NCBI GenBank assembly: GCA_002305995.1
Contig: DBRN01000006.1
Location: forward strand, 106,889-170,888
Direction of reading: 5' to 3'
DNA length: 64,000 bases
Source of the DNA: Atopobiaceae bacterium UBA1367
Lineage (GTDB): Bacteria > Actinomycetota > Coriobacteriia > Coriobacteriales > Atopobiaceae
The translations under genes and the position numbers were made by a program. Below are positions 55,251 to 63,667 of the stretch, one piece after another (position 1 is the first letter of the stretch; each line of letters begins with the position of its first letter). The notes beneath the pieces are model-generated. The model worked only from the letters and a program-made list of their open reading frames with translations. It was not told the DNA's origin and searched no databases.

Positions 55251-56156
55251 TCAGAGCATCTGCAACGCGGCGGTGAGCACCGCCGGCATGGTCACCATCG
55301 AAAGCAGGGTCGTCATGACCACAAGGCCCGTGCCATACTGATAGTCCCCGCCATACAGCTGCGCAAGCATCGACGTCGCCGCACCGCAGGGACAGGCCAT
55401 GATGATGAACAGGGTCGTGCGCATCTCGGATGACGTGGGCATGAGCAGGCAGAGGGCGGCAACGGCGACCGGCACCACCAGCAGGCGGAAGGCGCTCGCC
55501 TTGTACAGGCGCCGGTCGGCGAACATGAGGCCGAGGTTCGAGCTCCCCAGGTTGGCCCCTAGCACGATCATGGCGAGGCCGGTGTTGAGGTTGGCCATGC
55601 CCGTGAGGAACTGGCTCGCCATGCCCGGCAGCGTCACGGGGGCAAAGAACAGGGCGATGCCGATGGCCAGCGCGATCACGGCGGGGTTGGTGACGATCTT
55701 CCTGAGCGAGACCTGGCTCGGGTCTCCGCTGATGAGCCAGATGCCGTACGTCCACATGACGAACGTGCCCACCGCCATGGTGATGGTCACGTAGAAGACG
55801 TACTCGGCACCGAGCAGGCCCGTGATGATGGGGATTCCCACAAAGCCCGAGTTGGAGAAGATCACCGCGAACTGTCCTACGCGGTCCGCCCTGCCGCATG
55901 CCACGCGGGCAAGGGCGATCGAGAGCGCGAGCGCGAGCGAGAAGAACAGGGCCATCCAGCCGGCGTTGACCAGCTGCTCCATGGTGAACTCGATGGCAAA
56001 CGCCTGTATGATGACCGCAGGCGTGGCGACGTACATGGCGATGCTCGAGAGCTGCCTCACGCCACGCTCGTCGATCATCCCGACCCGTACCAGCACCACA
56101 CCCACCGCCATCATGGCGAGCATCACCAGTATCTGCTGAATGAGTGTCACGACCAT
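55251..56156 (-). CDS. AEC (auxin efflux carrier) family transporter
   Basis: 301 residues with ten predicted membrane helices. Typical features are NPAVIALAIGIALFF in the middle and GANLGSSNLGLMF, with ACPCGAATSMLA in helix 9. Bacterial members transport malate, malonate or related organic acids. ATG 56156 follows AAGGGG. Being co-transcribed with the HPS/KGPDC-family gene, it may supply or export a sugar acid (inference). The 272 bp upstream hold no gene. Confidence 0.9.
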   Translation of the reverse strand: MVVTLIQQILVMLAMMAVGVVLVRVGMIDERGVRQLSSIAMYVATPAVIIQAFAIEFTMEQLVNAGWMALFFSLALALSIALARVACGRADRVGQFAVIFSNSGFVGIPIITGLLGAEYVFYVTITMAVGTFVMWTYGIWLISGDPSQVSLRKIVTNPAVIALAIGIALFFAPVTLPGMASQFLTGMANLNTGLAMIVLGANLGSSNLGLMFADRRLYKASAFRLLVVPVAVAALCLLMPTSSEMRTTLFIIMACPCGAATSMLAQLYGGDYQYGTGLVVMTTLLSMVTMPAVLTAALQML

Positions 56157-56428
56157 ATGCGGCCCCTTCGCACGGCCTGCCAGACTCACTCATACTACGA
56201 CCGCAGGGCCAGGACGCGGCGGTCCCCTCTCCAAAAGGCAGGTTTTGCGCGTGGCGTGGTGGCGTGCCAAAGGCACTCTCGCTCTGTCCCTGGAGACGCG
56301 CCGGCGAGGGCGACAGCGTGGTCAGGGGCGTCCCCTGCCCTCCACCGATGGAGAGTCAGGGAGCCCTCGGGCACCCGTCTGCCCCGGGCCGAGGCGAACG
56401 AGACGCTTTCGGACCCCTTGGGGCGGAG

Positions 56429-56854
56429 CTACTCGCCGCTGCCCAGGCCGCTCTCGAGCAGGCCGCGCATCACCTGCTCGGGGCCTGTGCCGTCATAGCG
56501 GGCGAGGGCGTTGATGCGCTGCTCCATGCGCAGCTCGTGTATGTCATCCTCGAGCTGGCGCACGCGCGCCCTCAGCTCGTCGATCTCACGCTCCCGCTCG
56601 AGCTGGCGATCGCGCGTGTCGAGGATGCGCACCACGCCGGCCAGGTTGATCCCCTCGTCGGTCAGCTTGCTGATGAGGTTGAGCCGATCGATGTCGTGCT
56701 GCGAATAGAGTCGCGTGTTGCCTCGCGAGCGGCCCGGCGTCACCAGGCCCTTCTGCTCGTACACGCGCAGCGTCTGCGGGTGCATGCCCGTAAGCTCGGC
56801 CGCCACGCTGATCATGTACAGCGGCTTGTCCCTGCTCTCGTCGCTATGCGCCAT
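56429..56854 (-). CDS. hspR: MerR-family heat-shock repressor HspR
   Basis: 141 residues. The MerR-type helix-turn-helix is at residues ~12-80 (MISVAAELTGMHPQTLRVYE, GRSRGNTRLYSQHDI), followed by a coiled coil and a C-terminal tail. In actinobacteria HspR represses dnaK, clpB and its own operon with DnaK as co-repressor. Its start overlaps the dnaJ stop by 11 bases, as in the classic dnaK-grpE-dnaJ-hspR operon. Confidence 0.94.
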   Translation of the reverse strand: MAHSDESRDKPLYMISVAAELTGMHPQTLRVYEQKGLVTPGRSRGNTRLYSQHDIDRLNLISKLTDEGINLAGVVRILDTRDRQLEREREIDELRARVRQLEDDIHELRMEQRINALARYDGTGPEQVMRGLLESGLGSGE

Positions 56855-57812
56855 GGCTCTCGACGTCCTTCCTGTACTCGCGCACGTCGGCGTCGCGCAG
56901 GGTCTCGAGCGCCTCGCGCTCCTTCGCCGAGAGACGCGTGGGCACCTTCACGCGAACCTTCACGTACAGCGCGCCCTTGCTCCCCTTCCGCTTGACGTTG
57001 GGTGCGCCACGGTCACGGAACCGGAAGGTCTTGCCGTCCTGCGTGCCGGCGGGAACCTTGAGCCTGCAGGTGGCGCCATCGGGGGTCGGCACGTCTATCG
57101 TCGCGCCCAGCGCCGCCTCGTACGCGCTCACCGGAAGCTCCATGCGCACGTCGGCGCCATCGCGCTTGAAGAGGGGGTGCTCCTCGACCCGCGTGGTGAT
57201 GACGAGGTCGCCGCGCGCACCGCCGTTCGTGCCATGCTCGCCGCGGCCGCGATAGCGCAGCTTGCCGCCATCGATCGCCCCGGCAGGCACCTTGACCGTC
57301 AGCGTCTGCTTCTCCCCCGTGGAGGGGATGGTGTAGGTGACCTTGCGCTGTGTGCCCTTGAACGCCTCGTCCGCCGTGACCTCAACGGTCATGGTCAGAT
57401 CACCGCCCTTGGTGGGACGGCTGGAGCGCGCGCCCCCACCAGGCTGGCCACCAAAGATGGTCGAGAAGTCAAAGCCCCCGAAGGCGCCGTCGCCGCCACG
57501 GATGTTCTCGAAGATGTCAGACCAGTCGGCACCGTTGCTGGTGTAGGTGTACCCGCCGCGATTGCGACCGCCCGACCCGCCGAAGTCGGCGCCGGGAATG
57601 CCGCCGAACATGAGCAGCTGGTCGTACTCCTTGCGCTTCTGGGCATCGGAGAGCGTCGTGTACGCCTCGCTGACCTCCTTGAACTTGGTCTCGTCGCCGC
57701 CCGTGTCGGGATGGTACTTGGCCGCAAGCTTACGAAAGGCCTTCTTGATGTCATCCTGAGTGGCGTCGCGCTTCACGCCCAGGATGTCGTAGTAGTTCTG
57801 CTTCTCGGCCAT
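56844..57812 (-). CDS. dnaJ: DnaJ/CbpA-type co-chaperone (no zinc finger)
   Basis: 322 residues. The J domain (1-~70) has YYDILGVKRDAT, the HPD tripeptide in KYHPDTGG, and a Gly/Phe-rich region follows (~70-130). The two C-terminal beta domains are present (YTIPSTGEKQTLTVKVPAG, CRLKVPAGTQDGKTFRF). The CxxCxGxG zinc repeats of DnaJ are lacking, so it is type B (CbpA-like). AAAGGAGGCG precedes ATG 57812. It stimulates DnaK ATPase. Confidence 0.95.
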   Translation of the reverse strand: MAEKQNYYDILGVKRDATQDDIKKAFRKLAAKYHPDTGGDETKFKEVSEAYTTLSDAQKRKEYDQLLMFGGIPGADFGGSGGRNRGGYTYTSNGADWSDIFENIRGGDGAFGGFDFSTIFGGQPGGGARSSRPTKGGDLTMTVEVTADEAFKGTQRKVTYTIPSTGEKQTLTVKVPAGAIDGGKLRYRGRGEHGTNGGARGDLVITTRVEEHPLFKRDGADVRMELPVSAYEAALGATIDVPTPDGATCRLKVPAGTQDGKTFRFRDRGAPNVKRKGSKGALYVKVRVKVPTRLSAKEREALETLRDADVREYRKDVESHGA

Positions 57813-57895
57813 GCGAACAACGCCTCCTTTCGTTCCGCCTGCCGCACGTGAGCCGTCAGGGGCCCTCCCCCGACGGTCGCATGCGGTACGTCGCC

Positions 57896-58621
57896 CTACT
57901 CGACGCCGGCTCCCGTCCCCTCGACCGGACGCTTCGGCCCACCGAAGGTCACCGTGACCATGGCAGAGCGAATCACCTTGCCGCCCATGCGGTAGCCCTT
58001 CTGATACACCTGGGCCACCGTCTCGTCGTAGACGCCCGCGTTCTCCTCGCGTCCCACCGCCTGATGGACCAGCGGGTCAAACGGCTCGTTGGCGGGGTCG
58101 ATCACCTCAACGCCCTCCTTGCCCAGGATGTCGAGCATCTTGGCGTGAACCGCCATGACACCCTCGACGAACTGGACGACCTTCTCGTCGCCCTCCGCGT
58201 TCTGGGCCGCATGATCGGAGGCTCGTTCCATGTCGTCGAGGACGGGCAGCAGGTTGACCACCAGCCGCTCGGCCGCACGCTCGCGCTCGGCAAGGCGCTC
58301 GGCCGCCGTGCGACGACGGTAGTTCTCCCAATCGGCCTGGAGGCGCGCAAGTCTGTCGGAGGCATCGGATGCCTCCCCCCTCGCCACCTCAAGCTCCTGC
58401 TCCGCAGCCTCGAGCTGCGCCTGCAGGTCGTTGCGGGCCCGCTCTGCCTCGGCGGCGATCTCCGCCTCCGCCGCCTCGGCCCCGGCGCGCTTGGCAGCCT
58501 CCACCATGGCCTCCTCCTCATCGAGAGTCAGCGCTCCCGCATCCTGTGCAGCCTCAGGCCCAGCAGCCCTGGCAGCCGCATCCATGATGTCATCGTTCGA
58601 TATGTCGATAGGCACCTTCAC
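57896..58621 (-). CDS. grpE: Nucleotide exchange factor GrpE
   Basis: 241 residues, GTG start after GGAGGGTGAC. A long, acidic N-terminal region (~80 residues) is followed by the coiled coil (LARLQADWENYRRRTAAER) and the beta domain (VNLLPVLDDMERA, YDETVAQVYQKGYRMGGKVI). It exchanges nucleotide on DnaK and acts as a thermosensor. Between dnaK and dnaJ. Confidence 0.95.
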   Translation of the reverse strand: MKVPIDISNDDIMDAAARAAGPEAAQDAGALTLDEEEAMVEAAKRAGAEAAEAEIAAEAERARNDLQAQLEAAEQELEVARGEASDASDRLARLQADWENYRRRTAAERLAERERAAERLVVNLLPVLDDMERASDHAAQNAEGDEKVVQFVEGVMAVHAKMLDILGKEGVEVIDPANEPFDPLVHQAVGREENAGVYDETVAQVYQKGYRMGGKVIRSAMVTVTFGGPKRPVEGTGAGVE

Positions 58622-58708
58622 GTCACCCTCCTACCGTTGCCAGCATGGCGGGAGCGGTACAAGACCCGCCCCCGCCATGGTCGTCTCAACTATGCCACAC
58701 GTAGGACC

Positions 58709-60592
58709 TTACTCGTCGACGACCTCATAGTCGGCATCGACCACGTCGTCGCCGCCGGGCTGTGCATCGCCGCCAGGAGCGGTCTGGTCCTGCTGGTCGG
58801 AGTAGACGATCTCGGCAAGCTTGTAGCCAGCCTGCTGCAGCTGCTCGCCCGCAGCCTTGATGGCCTCGATGTCGGTGCCGTCAAGGGCCTTCTTGGCCCC
58901 CTCGATGGCAGACTCGACATCGGCCTTGGTGTCGGCGGGAACCTTGTCGCCCAGCTCGCTCAGCGTCTGCTCGGTGGAGTAGGCGAGGCTGTCGGTCTGG
59001 TTGCGGATCTCGATCTCGTCCTTCTTTGCCTTATCCTCCTCGGCGTGAGCCTCGGCGTCCTTGACCATGCGGTCGACTTCGTCGTCAGACAGGGCGGTGG
59101 ATCCGGAGATGGTGATCTGCTGCTGCTTGCCGGTGCCCTTGTCCTTGGCCGTGACCTTCACGATGCCGTTGGCGTCTATGTCAAAGGTGACCTCGATCTG
59201 GGGGGTGCCGCGACGGGCGGCGGGGATGCCCGTCAGGTTGAACTTGCCGAGCGACTTGTTGTCGCGCGCCATCTCGCGCTCGCCCTGCAGGACGTTGATC
59301 TCGACGGAGGTCTGGTTGTCAGCCGCCGTCGAGTAGATCTCGGCCTTGGAAGTCGGAATCGTGGTGTTGCGGTCGATCATCTTGGTCATGATGCCGCCCA
59401 TGGTCTCGACGCCAAGCGAGAGCGGTGTCACGTCGAGCAGCAGGATCCCCTCCACGTCGCCTGTGAGCACGCCACCCTGGACGGCGGCGCCGTCGGCGAC
59501 GACCTCGTCGGGGTTCACGGACATGTTGGGCTGCTTGCCGGTCATGGTCTTGACCAGCTCCTGCACGGCGGGCATACGGGTGGAGCCGCCGACGAGGATG
59601 ACCTCGTTGACCTGCGAGATCTGCAGGTTGGCGTCTCTCAGGGCCTTGGTGACGGGGGCCTTGCAGCGGTCGAGGAGATCGCGCGTGATGCGCTCGAACT
59701 CGGCACGGGTGAGCGTGTAGTCGAGGTGCTTGGGGCCGCTGGCGTCCGCCGTGATGAAGGGCAGGTTGACCTGGGCCTGCTGGGCGCTGGAGAGCTCCTT
59801 CTTGGCGTTCTCGGCCGCCTCCTTCAGGCGCTGCAGGGCCATGGGGTCCTGGCGCAGGTCGATGCCGTTGTCGGCCTTGAACTTGTCAGCCAGCCAGTCG
59901 ATGACGCGCTGGTCCCAGTCATCGCCGCCCAGGTGATTGTCGCCATTGGTGGCGAGGACCTCGACCACGCCATCGGCGAGGTCGAGCAGGGAGACGTCGA
60001 AGGTGCCACCCCCCAGGTCAAAGACGAGGACCTTCTGGTCGATGCCCTTCTTGTCGAGGCCGTATGCCAAGGCGGCAGCCGTCGGCTCGTTGACGATGCG
60101 CTGCACGTTGAGGCCGGCGATCTTGCCGGCGTCCTTGGTGGCCTGGCGCTGGGAGTCGTTGAAGTAGGCCGGCACGGTGATAACGGCATCGGTGACGGTC
60201 TCCCCCAGGTACTTCTCGGCGTCGGCCTTCATCTTGGAGAGGATCATGGCGCTGATCTGCTCGGGCGTGAAGTCCTCGCCCTCGATCTCCACCACGGCAC
60301 GACTGCCGGTACCAGACTTGACCTTGTACGGAACCGTCTTGAGCTCGGAAGAGACCTCGTCGTAGCGACGTCCCATGAAGCGCTTGATGGAGAAGACGGT
60401 GTTGATGGGGTTGGTGACCGCCTGGTTCTTGGCGGCCTTGCCCACGATGCGGTCGCCGTCGGTGCGGAAGCCAACGACGGACGGGGTGGTGCGATCGCCC
60501 TCGGCGTTCACGATGATCGTGGGCTCGCCGCCTTCGAGAACCGCCATTGCGGAGTTGGTCGTACCCAAGTCGATACCAAGAATCTTAGCCAT
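58709..60592 (-). CDS. dnaK: Molecular chaperone DnaK (Hsp70)
   Basis: 627 residues. KILGIDLGTTNSAMAVLEG, VFDLGGGTFDVSLL and ILVGGSTRMPAVQELV are the three Hsp70 signatures; the C-terminus ends in an acidic EVVDE-like tail. ATG 60592 follows AAAGGAATCG; the longer upstream frame overlaps the leader. First gene of the dnaK-grpE-dnaJ-hspR operon. Confidence 0.98.
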   Translation of the reverse strand: MAKILGIDLGTTNSAMAVLEGGEPTIIVNAEGDRTTPSVVGFRTDGDRIVGKAAKNQAVTNPINTVFSIKRFMGRRYDEVSSELKTVPYKVKSGTGSRAVVEIEGEDFTPEQISAMILSKMKADAEKYLGETVTDAVITVPAYFNDSQRQATKDAGKIAGLNVQRIVNEPTAAALAYGLDKKGIDQKVLVFDLGGGTFDVSLLDLADGVVEVLATNGDNHLGGDDWDQRVIDWLADKFKADNGIDLRQDPMALQRLKEAAENAKKELSSAQQAQVNLPFITADASGPKHLDYTLTRAEFERITRDLLDRCKAPVTKALRDANLQISQVNEVILVGGSTRMPAVQELVKTMTGKQPNMSVNPDEVVADGAAVQGGVLTGDVEGILLLDVTPLSLGVETMGGIMTKMIDRNTTIPTSKAEIYSTAADNQTSVEINVLQGEREMARDNKSLGKFNLTGIPAARRGTPQIEVTFDIDANGIVKVTAKDKGTGKQQQITISGSTALSDDEVDRMVKDAEAHAEEDKAKKDEIEIRNQTDSLAYSTEQTLSELGDKVPADTKADVESAIEGAKKALDGTDIEAIKAAGEQLQQAGYKLAEIVYSDQQDQTAPGGDAQPGGDDVVDADYEVVDE

Positions 60593-60661
60593 TACGATTC
60601 CTTTCGTTGTGGCTCTGGGCCTCACGACCCCTGAGCTGGTTCCTTGGTTGTCGAAGGAAGT

Positions 60662-60720
60662 TGTTCCCCGTAGGCTCAAATCCTATACGTAATCTAAGTG
60701 CGTTTGTATGAGGTTTTTTC
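60662..60720 (-). promoter_or_regulatory. dnaK heat-shock promoter/leader block
   Basis: On the minus strand: AAAACCTCA (60708-60716), ACTTAGAT (60692-60699), CGTATAG (60683-60689) and GGGGAACA (60662-60669), the last two 13 bases apart. The GGGGAACA block lies ~70 bases before the dnaK ATG, so it is in the leader. No CIRCE inverted repeat (TTAGCACTC) and no perfect HAIR (CTTGAGT-N7-ACTCAAG) were seen. Confidence 0.7.
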
Positions 60721-60810
60721 ACTCTCTACACAGCAGGCATGGAGTCGCGCGCCATTTGGACGCCTCCTCCGGCGTATTGCACGCCCACAAGCTCTCTTCC
60801 TCATAGTGAG

Positions 60811-60971
60811 GTGTAAATTTTTGCACATATGCGGTAGCCTCTCGTGCTCAGAGTCATTGAGCTCAGCTTGGTCACGAAAAAGCAGAGGTACGCGGGCCGT
60901 CCCCATGTGCCGATCGACCTTCGCGAGGATGCGTCCGCGCACAAGTACCGCATTTCAGACAAAAATTGCAC
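60811..60971. repeat. Palindromic element F1 (161 bp), downstream flank of nuclease-like gene B
   Basis: Arms: GTGTAAATTTTTGCACATAT with GCGGTAG after it (60811-60837) and the inverted relative at 60945-60971 (complement GTGCAATTTTTGTCTGAA then ATGCGGTAC), 19 of 27 bases alike. A degenerate core AGGTCGATCGG is on the minus strand around 60917. The right arm ends 9 bases before the gene B stop codon. Confidence 0.72.
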
Positions 60972-60980
60972 TCTGCATTA

Positions 60981-62201
60981 TCAGGAGGCCGGACCGTCAA
61001 TCTGTTGGTGGTAGACAAGCTGTCCCCCTATCTCGCAGACCTCGTACTCTTGTGAGGGATCACCGAACTCATACCAACAATCGTCATCCCAGCCGATCCC
61101 GGCCGATCCGTCGTCCGGCTCCGACCACGTAGCCTGATCCTCGTACAGGACGTCTTCGTCTCGAAGATGCCTCATGCCGGTCACAGTCTTTTCCCTCTTG
61201 GCATGCTCATGGGTTCTTTCGCTTCTGTAAAGAACCTCTTCGCGGAGGCGCTCGCGCGCCTCCGCGAAGTTCCCCTCGTTCTCTGGGCGAACCTTCTTCC
61301 CCAGCTTTCGCGCAATCCTCAGCGCTGTCGCGTGAAACAAGCTTGTTGACATGACCTCCTGGTACGTAAGCCCTATGACCTCGACACCCATCCGCTCGAG
61401 CGCCTTTCGGCGCATGGACTCGCCTGCCCTGGTCGAGGCGTCATGGAACTCGTCGCTGTCGTACTCGAGATCCAGCTTTGCCGCATGCCAGTACAGGTCG
61501 GGAGAGAACGACCGGCGTAACGTGAACCTCCTTCCCTCCTTCGAGAGCTGTATGATCGGGTTGAGGGTGGGCTGCGCAAGACCGTATCCGCCGAGACGTC
61601 TTGGCAAGCATAGCAGCAGGTAGATACTGGTCTCCATGGGAGAGGCCGAGTCGTCGAGCACATACCGCAACGCCGCACGCGCTCGCCTGACGCCTCGCAC
61701 CGCGCCCATCGACTCGACAAACGCCCTCAGGTCATGGGCCGTCGTAAGGCTGGGAAGCTGGTACTGCGTCCCAAGGCTACCGTCCAAGGGATCCCGCACG
61801 TTCCGCCGGTAGTGGCCGCAGAGCTCCATCCCGAAGGCTATCAGTGGCACGAGGTCGAGTGACGTCGCCATCTGGAGAAACAGGAACTCCGGCGAAGAGA
61901 CGTACAGGCGACGTCCAAGCCTGCAAAGTCCGCCCATTGCGATGGGAGAGCTCCACACATGGGGCTTGATGCCGTCAACCGAGCTTCTTCGCCCTGCCCT
62001 TGGTACAAGCACCTCCAACGGCGTGTCCTTGTCAACCTCCCCAAGCCCTAACCCTTTGAGGTTGATGCCGTCCAGGTCGTTTTTGTATGACGCGGCATCC
62101 TTCAGGCGGAGCGCTTCTGCAGGAATGTCGTCCTTTGTGGTGGGATCACACCCCGCGCGATAGCACGCCAAAGCCGATGAGCCGCACAGATACACGTTCA
62201 T
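60981..62201 (-). CDS. PD-(D/E)XK/DUF559-like protein B, bracketed by palindromic repeats
   Basis: 406 residues, paralogue of 35457-36479: shared blocks are SSPEFLFLQMAT with FGMELCGHYR, ASPMETS (Glu190), FSPDLYW (Asp235) and LDLEYDSDEFH (Glu246), and RRKALERMGVEVIGLT. The core follows a Vsr/DUF559-like nuclease pattern without an obvious Lys. It has a ~90-residue charged C-terminal extension (acidic, ending QIDGPAS) that gene A lacks. ATG 62201 follows GGGAGGG. Its region is less G+C-rich than its neighbours. Flanked by palindromic elements F1 and F2. Activity unknown. Confidence 0.8.
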   Translation of the reverse strand: MNVYLCGSSALACYRAGCDPTTKDDIPAEALRLKDAASYKNDLDGINLKGLGLGEVDKDTPLEVLVPRAGRRSSVDGIKPHVWSSPIAMGGLCRLGRRLYVSSPEFLFLQMATSLDLVPLIAFGMELCGHYRRNVRDPLDGSLGTQYQLPSLTTAHDLRAFVESMGAVRGVRRARAALRYVLDDSASPMETSIYLLLCLPRRLGGYGLAQPTLNPIIQLSKEGRRFTLRRSFSPDLYWHAAKLDLEYDSDEFHDASTRAGESMRRKALERMGVEVIGLTYQEVMSTSLFHATALRIARKLGKKVRPENEGNFAEARERLREEVLYRSERTHEHAKREKTVTGMRHLRDEDVLYEDQATWSEPDDGSAGIGWDDDCWYEFGDPSQEYEVCEIGGQLVYHQQIDGPAS

Positions 62202-62232
62202 GTCGCACGCCCTCCCTGTCCTTCATTGTGGG

Positions 62233-62383
62233 GTGCATTATTGTACGGTTATGCGGTATCTCATGTGAAGCTCCCGTAAACTGCTTCAATACAAGCCCAG
62301 GTAGATGACTTACGCTGTCTCCGGTTGACGTCCCTTTTCTTCAAACGCGAGAAGACCTACCGCACAACCGCAAATACTTGCAT
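62233..62383. repeat. Palindromic element F2 (151 bp), upstream flank of nuclease-like gene B
   Basis: Arms GTGCATTATTGTACGGTTAT, then GCGGTA (62233-62258), and the inverted relative at 62358-62383 (complement has TTTGCGGTTGTGCGGTA). The loop carries CAGGTAGATGA (62298-62308), identical to the E1 core. The element begins 32 bases upstream of the gene B start, and the core lies 97 bases from it, as in E2 (107 bases). Confidence 0.75.
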
Positions 62384-62480
62384 TTTGCCCACGCATGACC
62401 GCCCGAGAGCCTGCGCGTCCCCTTGTGGAGTACAATCCGGACAGCCATCTCTGCCCGACACGCCATGGGGAGACACCCGC

Positions 62481-63020
62481 ATGAAGCTGCTCATTGCATC
62501 CGACATCCACGGGGCCGCCACGTGGTGCGCCCGATTGATGAGCGCCATCGAGACGCATCGCCCCGAAAGGGTGCTTCTGCTCGGAGACCTCCTGTATCAT
62601 GGACCGCGCAACGACCTCCCCGAAGACTACGCCCCCAAGCAGGTCATTTCGATGCTCAACGGAATGGCCGACAGGGTGCTGGCCGTGCGGGGCAATTGCG
62701 AGGCCGAGGTTGATCAGATGGTGCTCGACTTTCCCTGCATGGCCGACTACGCCCTCGTCGCCGACCCCGAAACGGGCCATGACCTCTTTCTCACCCACGG
62801 GCACATCTATGGCGCCGGCATCCACAACAGCGTGAACAACCTCCCCAGGCTGCGCGCGGGCGATTCGCTGGTGTATGGGCACACCCACATCAAGGTAGAC
62901 CAGCAGGGTCCTGACGGCATCCGGCTCTTCAATCCGGGCAGCATCGGGATACCAAAGGACGGATCTCACAGCTTCGGCCTGTATGAGGGTGGGAGCTTCT
63001 CTCACGTCGTGCTGGCGTGA
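62481..63020 (+). CDS. yfcE: YfcE-type metallophosphoesterase
   Basis: 179 residues, ATG after GGGGAGA. LIASDIHG, LLGDLLYHGPRND, GNCEAEVD, THGHIYG and GHTH with NPGS are the metal-site motifs, close to YfcE. It hydrolyses phosphodiesters with Mn/Mg. The TGA stop overlaps the start of the pentapeptide gene (TGATG), so the two are coupled. Confidence 0.93.
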   Translation: MKLLIASDIHGAATWCARLMSAIETHRPERVLLLGDLLYHGPRNDLPEDYAPKQVISMLNGMADRVLAVRGNCEAEVDQMVLDFPCMADYALVADPETGHDLFLTHGHIYGAGIHNSVNNLPRLRAGDSLVYGHTHIKVDQQGPDGIRLFNPGSIGIPKDGSHSFGLYEGGSFSHVVLA

Positions 63021-63625
63021 TGCGCGTGTCACACCTGCTTGATGCCATCGAGGCGAGCGAGGACGACGTTCGTTGCGACACCTTTTCTGATGAGGACCTG
63101 CGCGGCGTCTCGCTTGGCCGGGTCGAGTTCGAGGACTGCACCTTCGAGCGCTGCGCCTTTGCAGAGTCGCGGGCGGCGCGCATCTCCTTTGAGCGGTGCG
63201 TGTTCACAGAGTGCGACCTCTCAAACGCGCGGCTCGCGACAAGCTTCTGGCGGGACTGCCGCCTCAAGGCGTCGCGGGCCGTGGGCTGCGACCTGCATCA
63301 CAGCTATCTTGTGCGTGTCGTCTTCGAGGATTGCATCTGCTCGTATGCCAACCTCGCCGAGAGCAAGCTCGAGCAGGTGAGCCTCCAAGGCTGCGATCTG
63401 CGTGAGGCCTCTCTCTCGCAGCTGCGGCTCAAACGCCTGCGACTCGAGGCATGCGACCTCACGCGCGCCGAGTTCTTCCAGACGCGCCTGCGGGGCGTCG
63501 ACCTCTCAAGCTGTTCGATCCAAGCCCTGCGCATATCCGACAGCCTCTCAGAGCTGAGGGGCGCCACGGTCGGGATCGATCAGGCACCCGATCTGCTTGG
63601 CCTTCTGGGTGTCAGGCTGGCATAG
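63020..63625 (+). CDS. Pentapeptide-repeat protein
   Basis: 201 residues. Quasi-repeats of five, A(D/N)LxX type with many Cys (CTFERCAF, CDLSNARL, CICSYANLAESKL, CDLREASLSQLRL, CDLTRAEF), build a right-handed beta helix, residues ~33-180. No membrane helix or signal peptide. Such proteins can mimic DNA and protect gyrase (Qnr/MfpA) or serve unrelated roles; the function here is not known. ATG 63020 overlaps the upstream stop. Confidence 0.88.
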   Translation: MRVSHLLDAIEASEDDVRCDTFSDEDLRGVSLGRVEFEDCTFERCAFAESRAARISFERCVFTECDLSNARLATSFWRDCRLKASRAVGCDLHHSYLVRVVFEDCICSYANLAESKLEQVSLQGCDLREASLSQLRLKRLRLEACDLTRAEFFQTRLRGVDLSSCSIQALRISDSLSELRGATVGIDQAPDLLGLLGVRLA

Positions 63626-63667
63626 CCGGGTCGCTCCCTGTCGGCCTCCTCGGCCTCCTCAGCCTCC

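Noticed and set aside
57879..57888. ATGCGGTA between dnaJ and grpE as an F-type arm
   Set aside because: Only 8 bases match, with no inverted partner nearby; probably chance.
57848..60634. 928-codon plus-strand frame
   Set aside because: Antisense to grpE and dnaK; an artefact of G at third codon positions in high-G+C genes. The same applies to 49319-52012 over clpB.
60593..60720. CIRCE or perfect HAIR operator upstream of dnaK
   Set aside because: Neither TTAGCACTC-N9-GAGTGCTAA nor CTTGAGT-N7-ACTCAAG is present; only the shared module described above.
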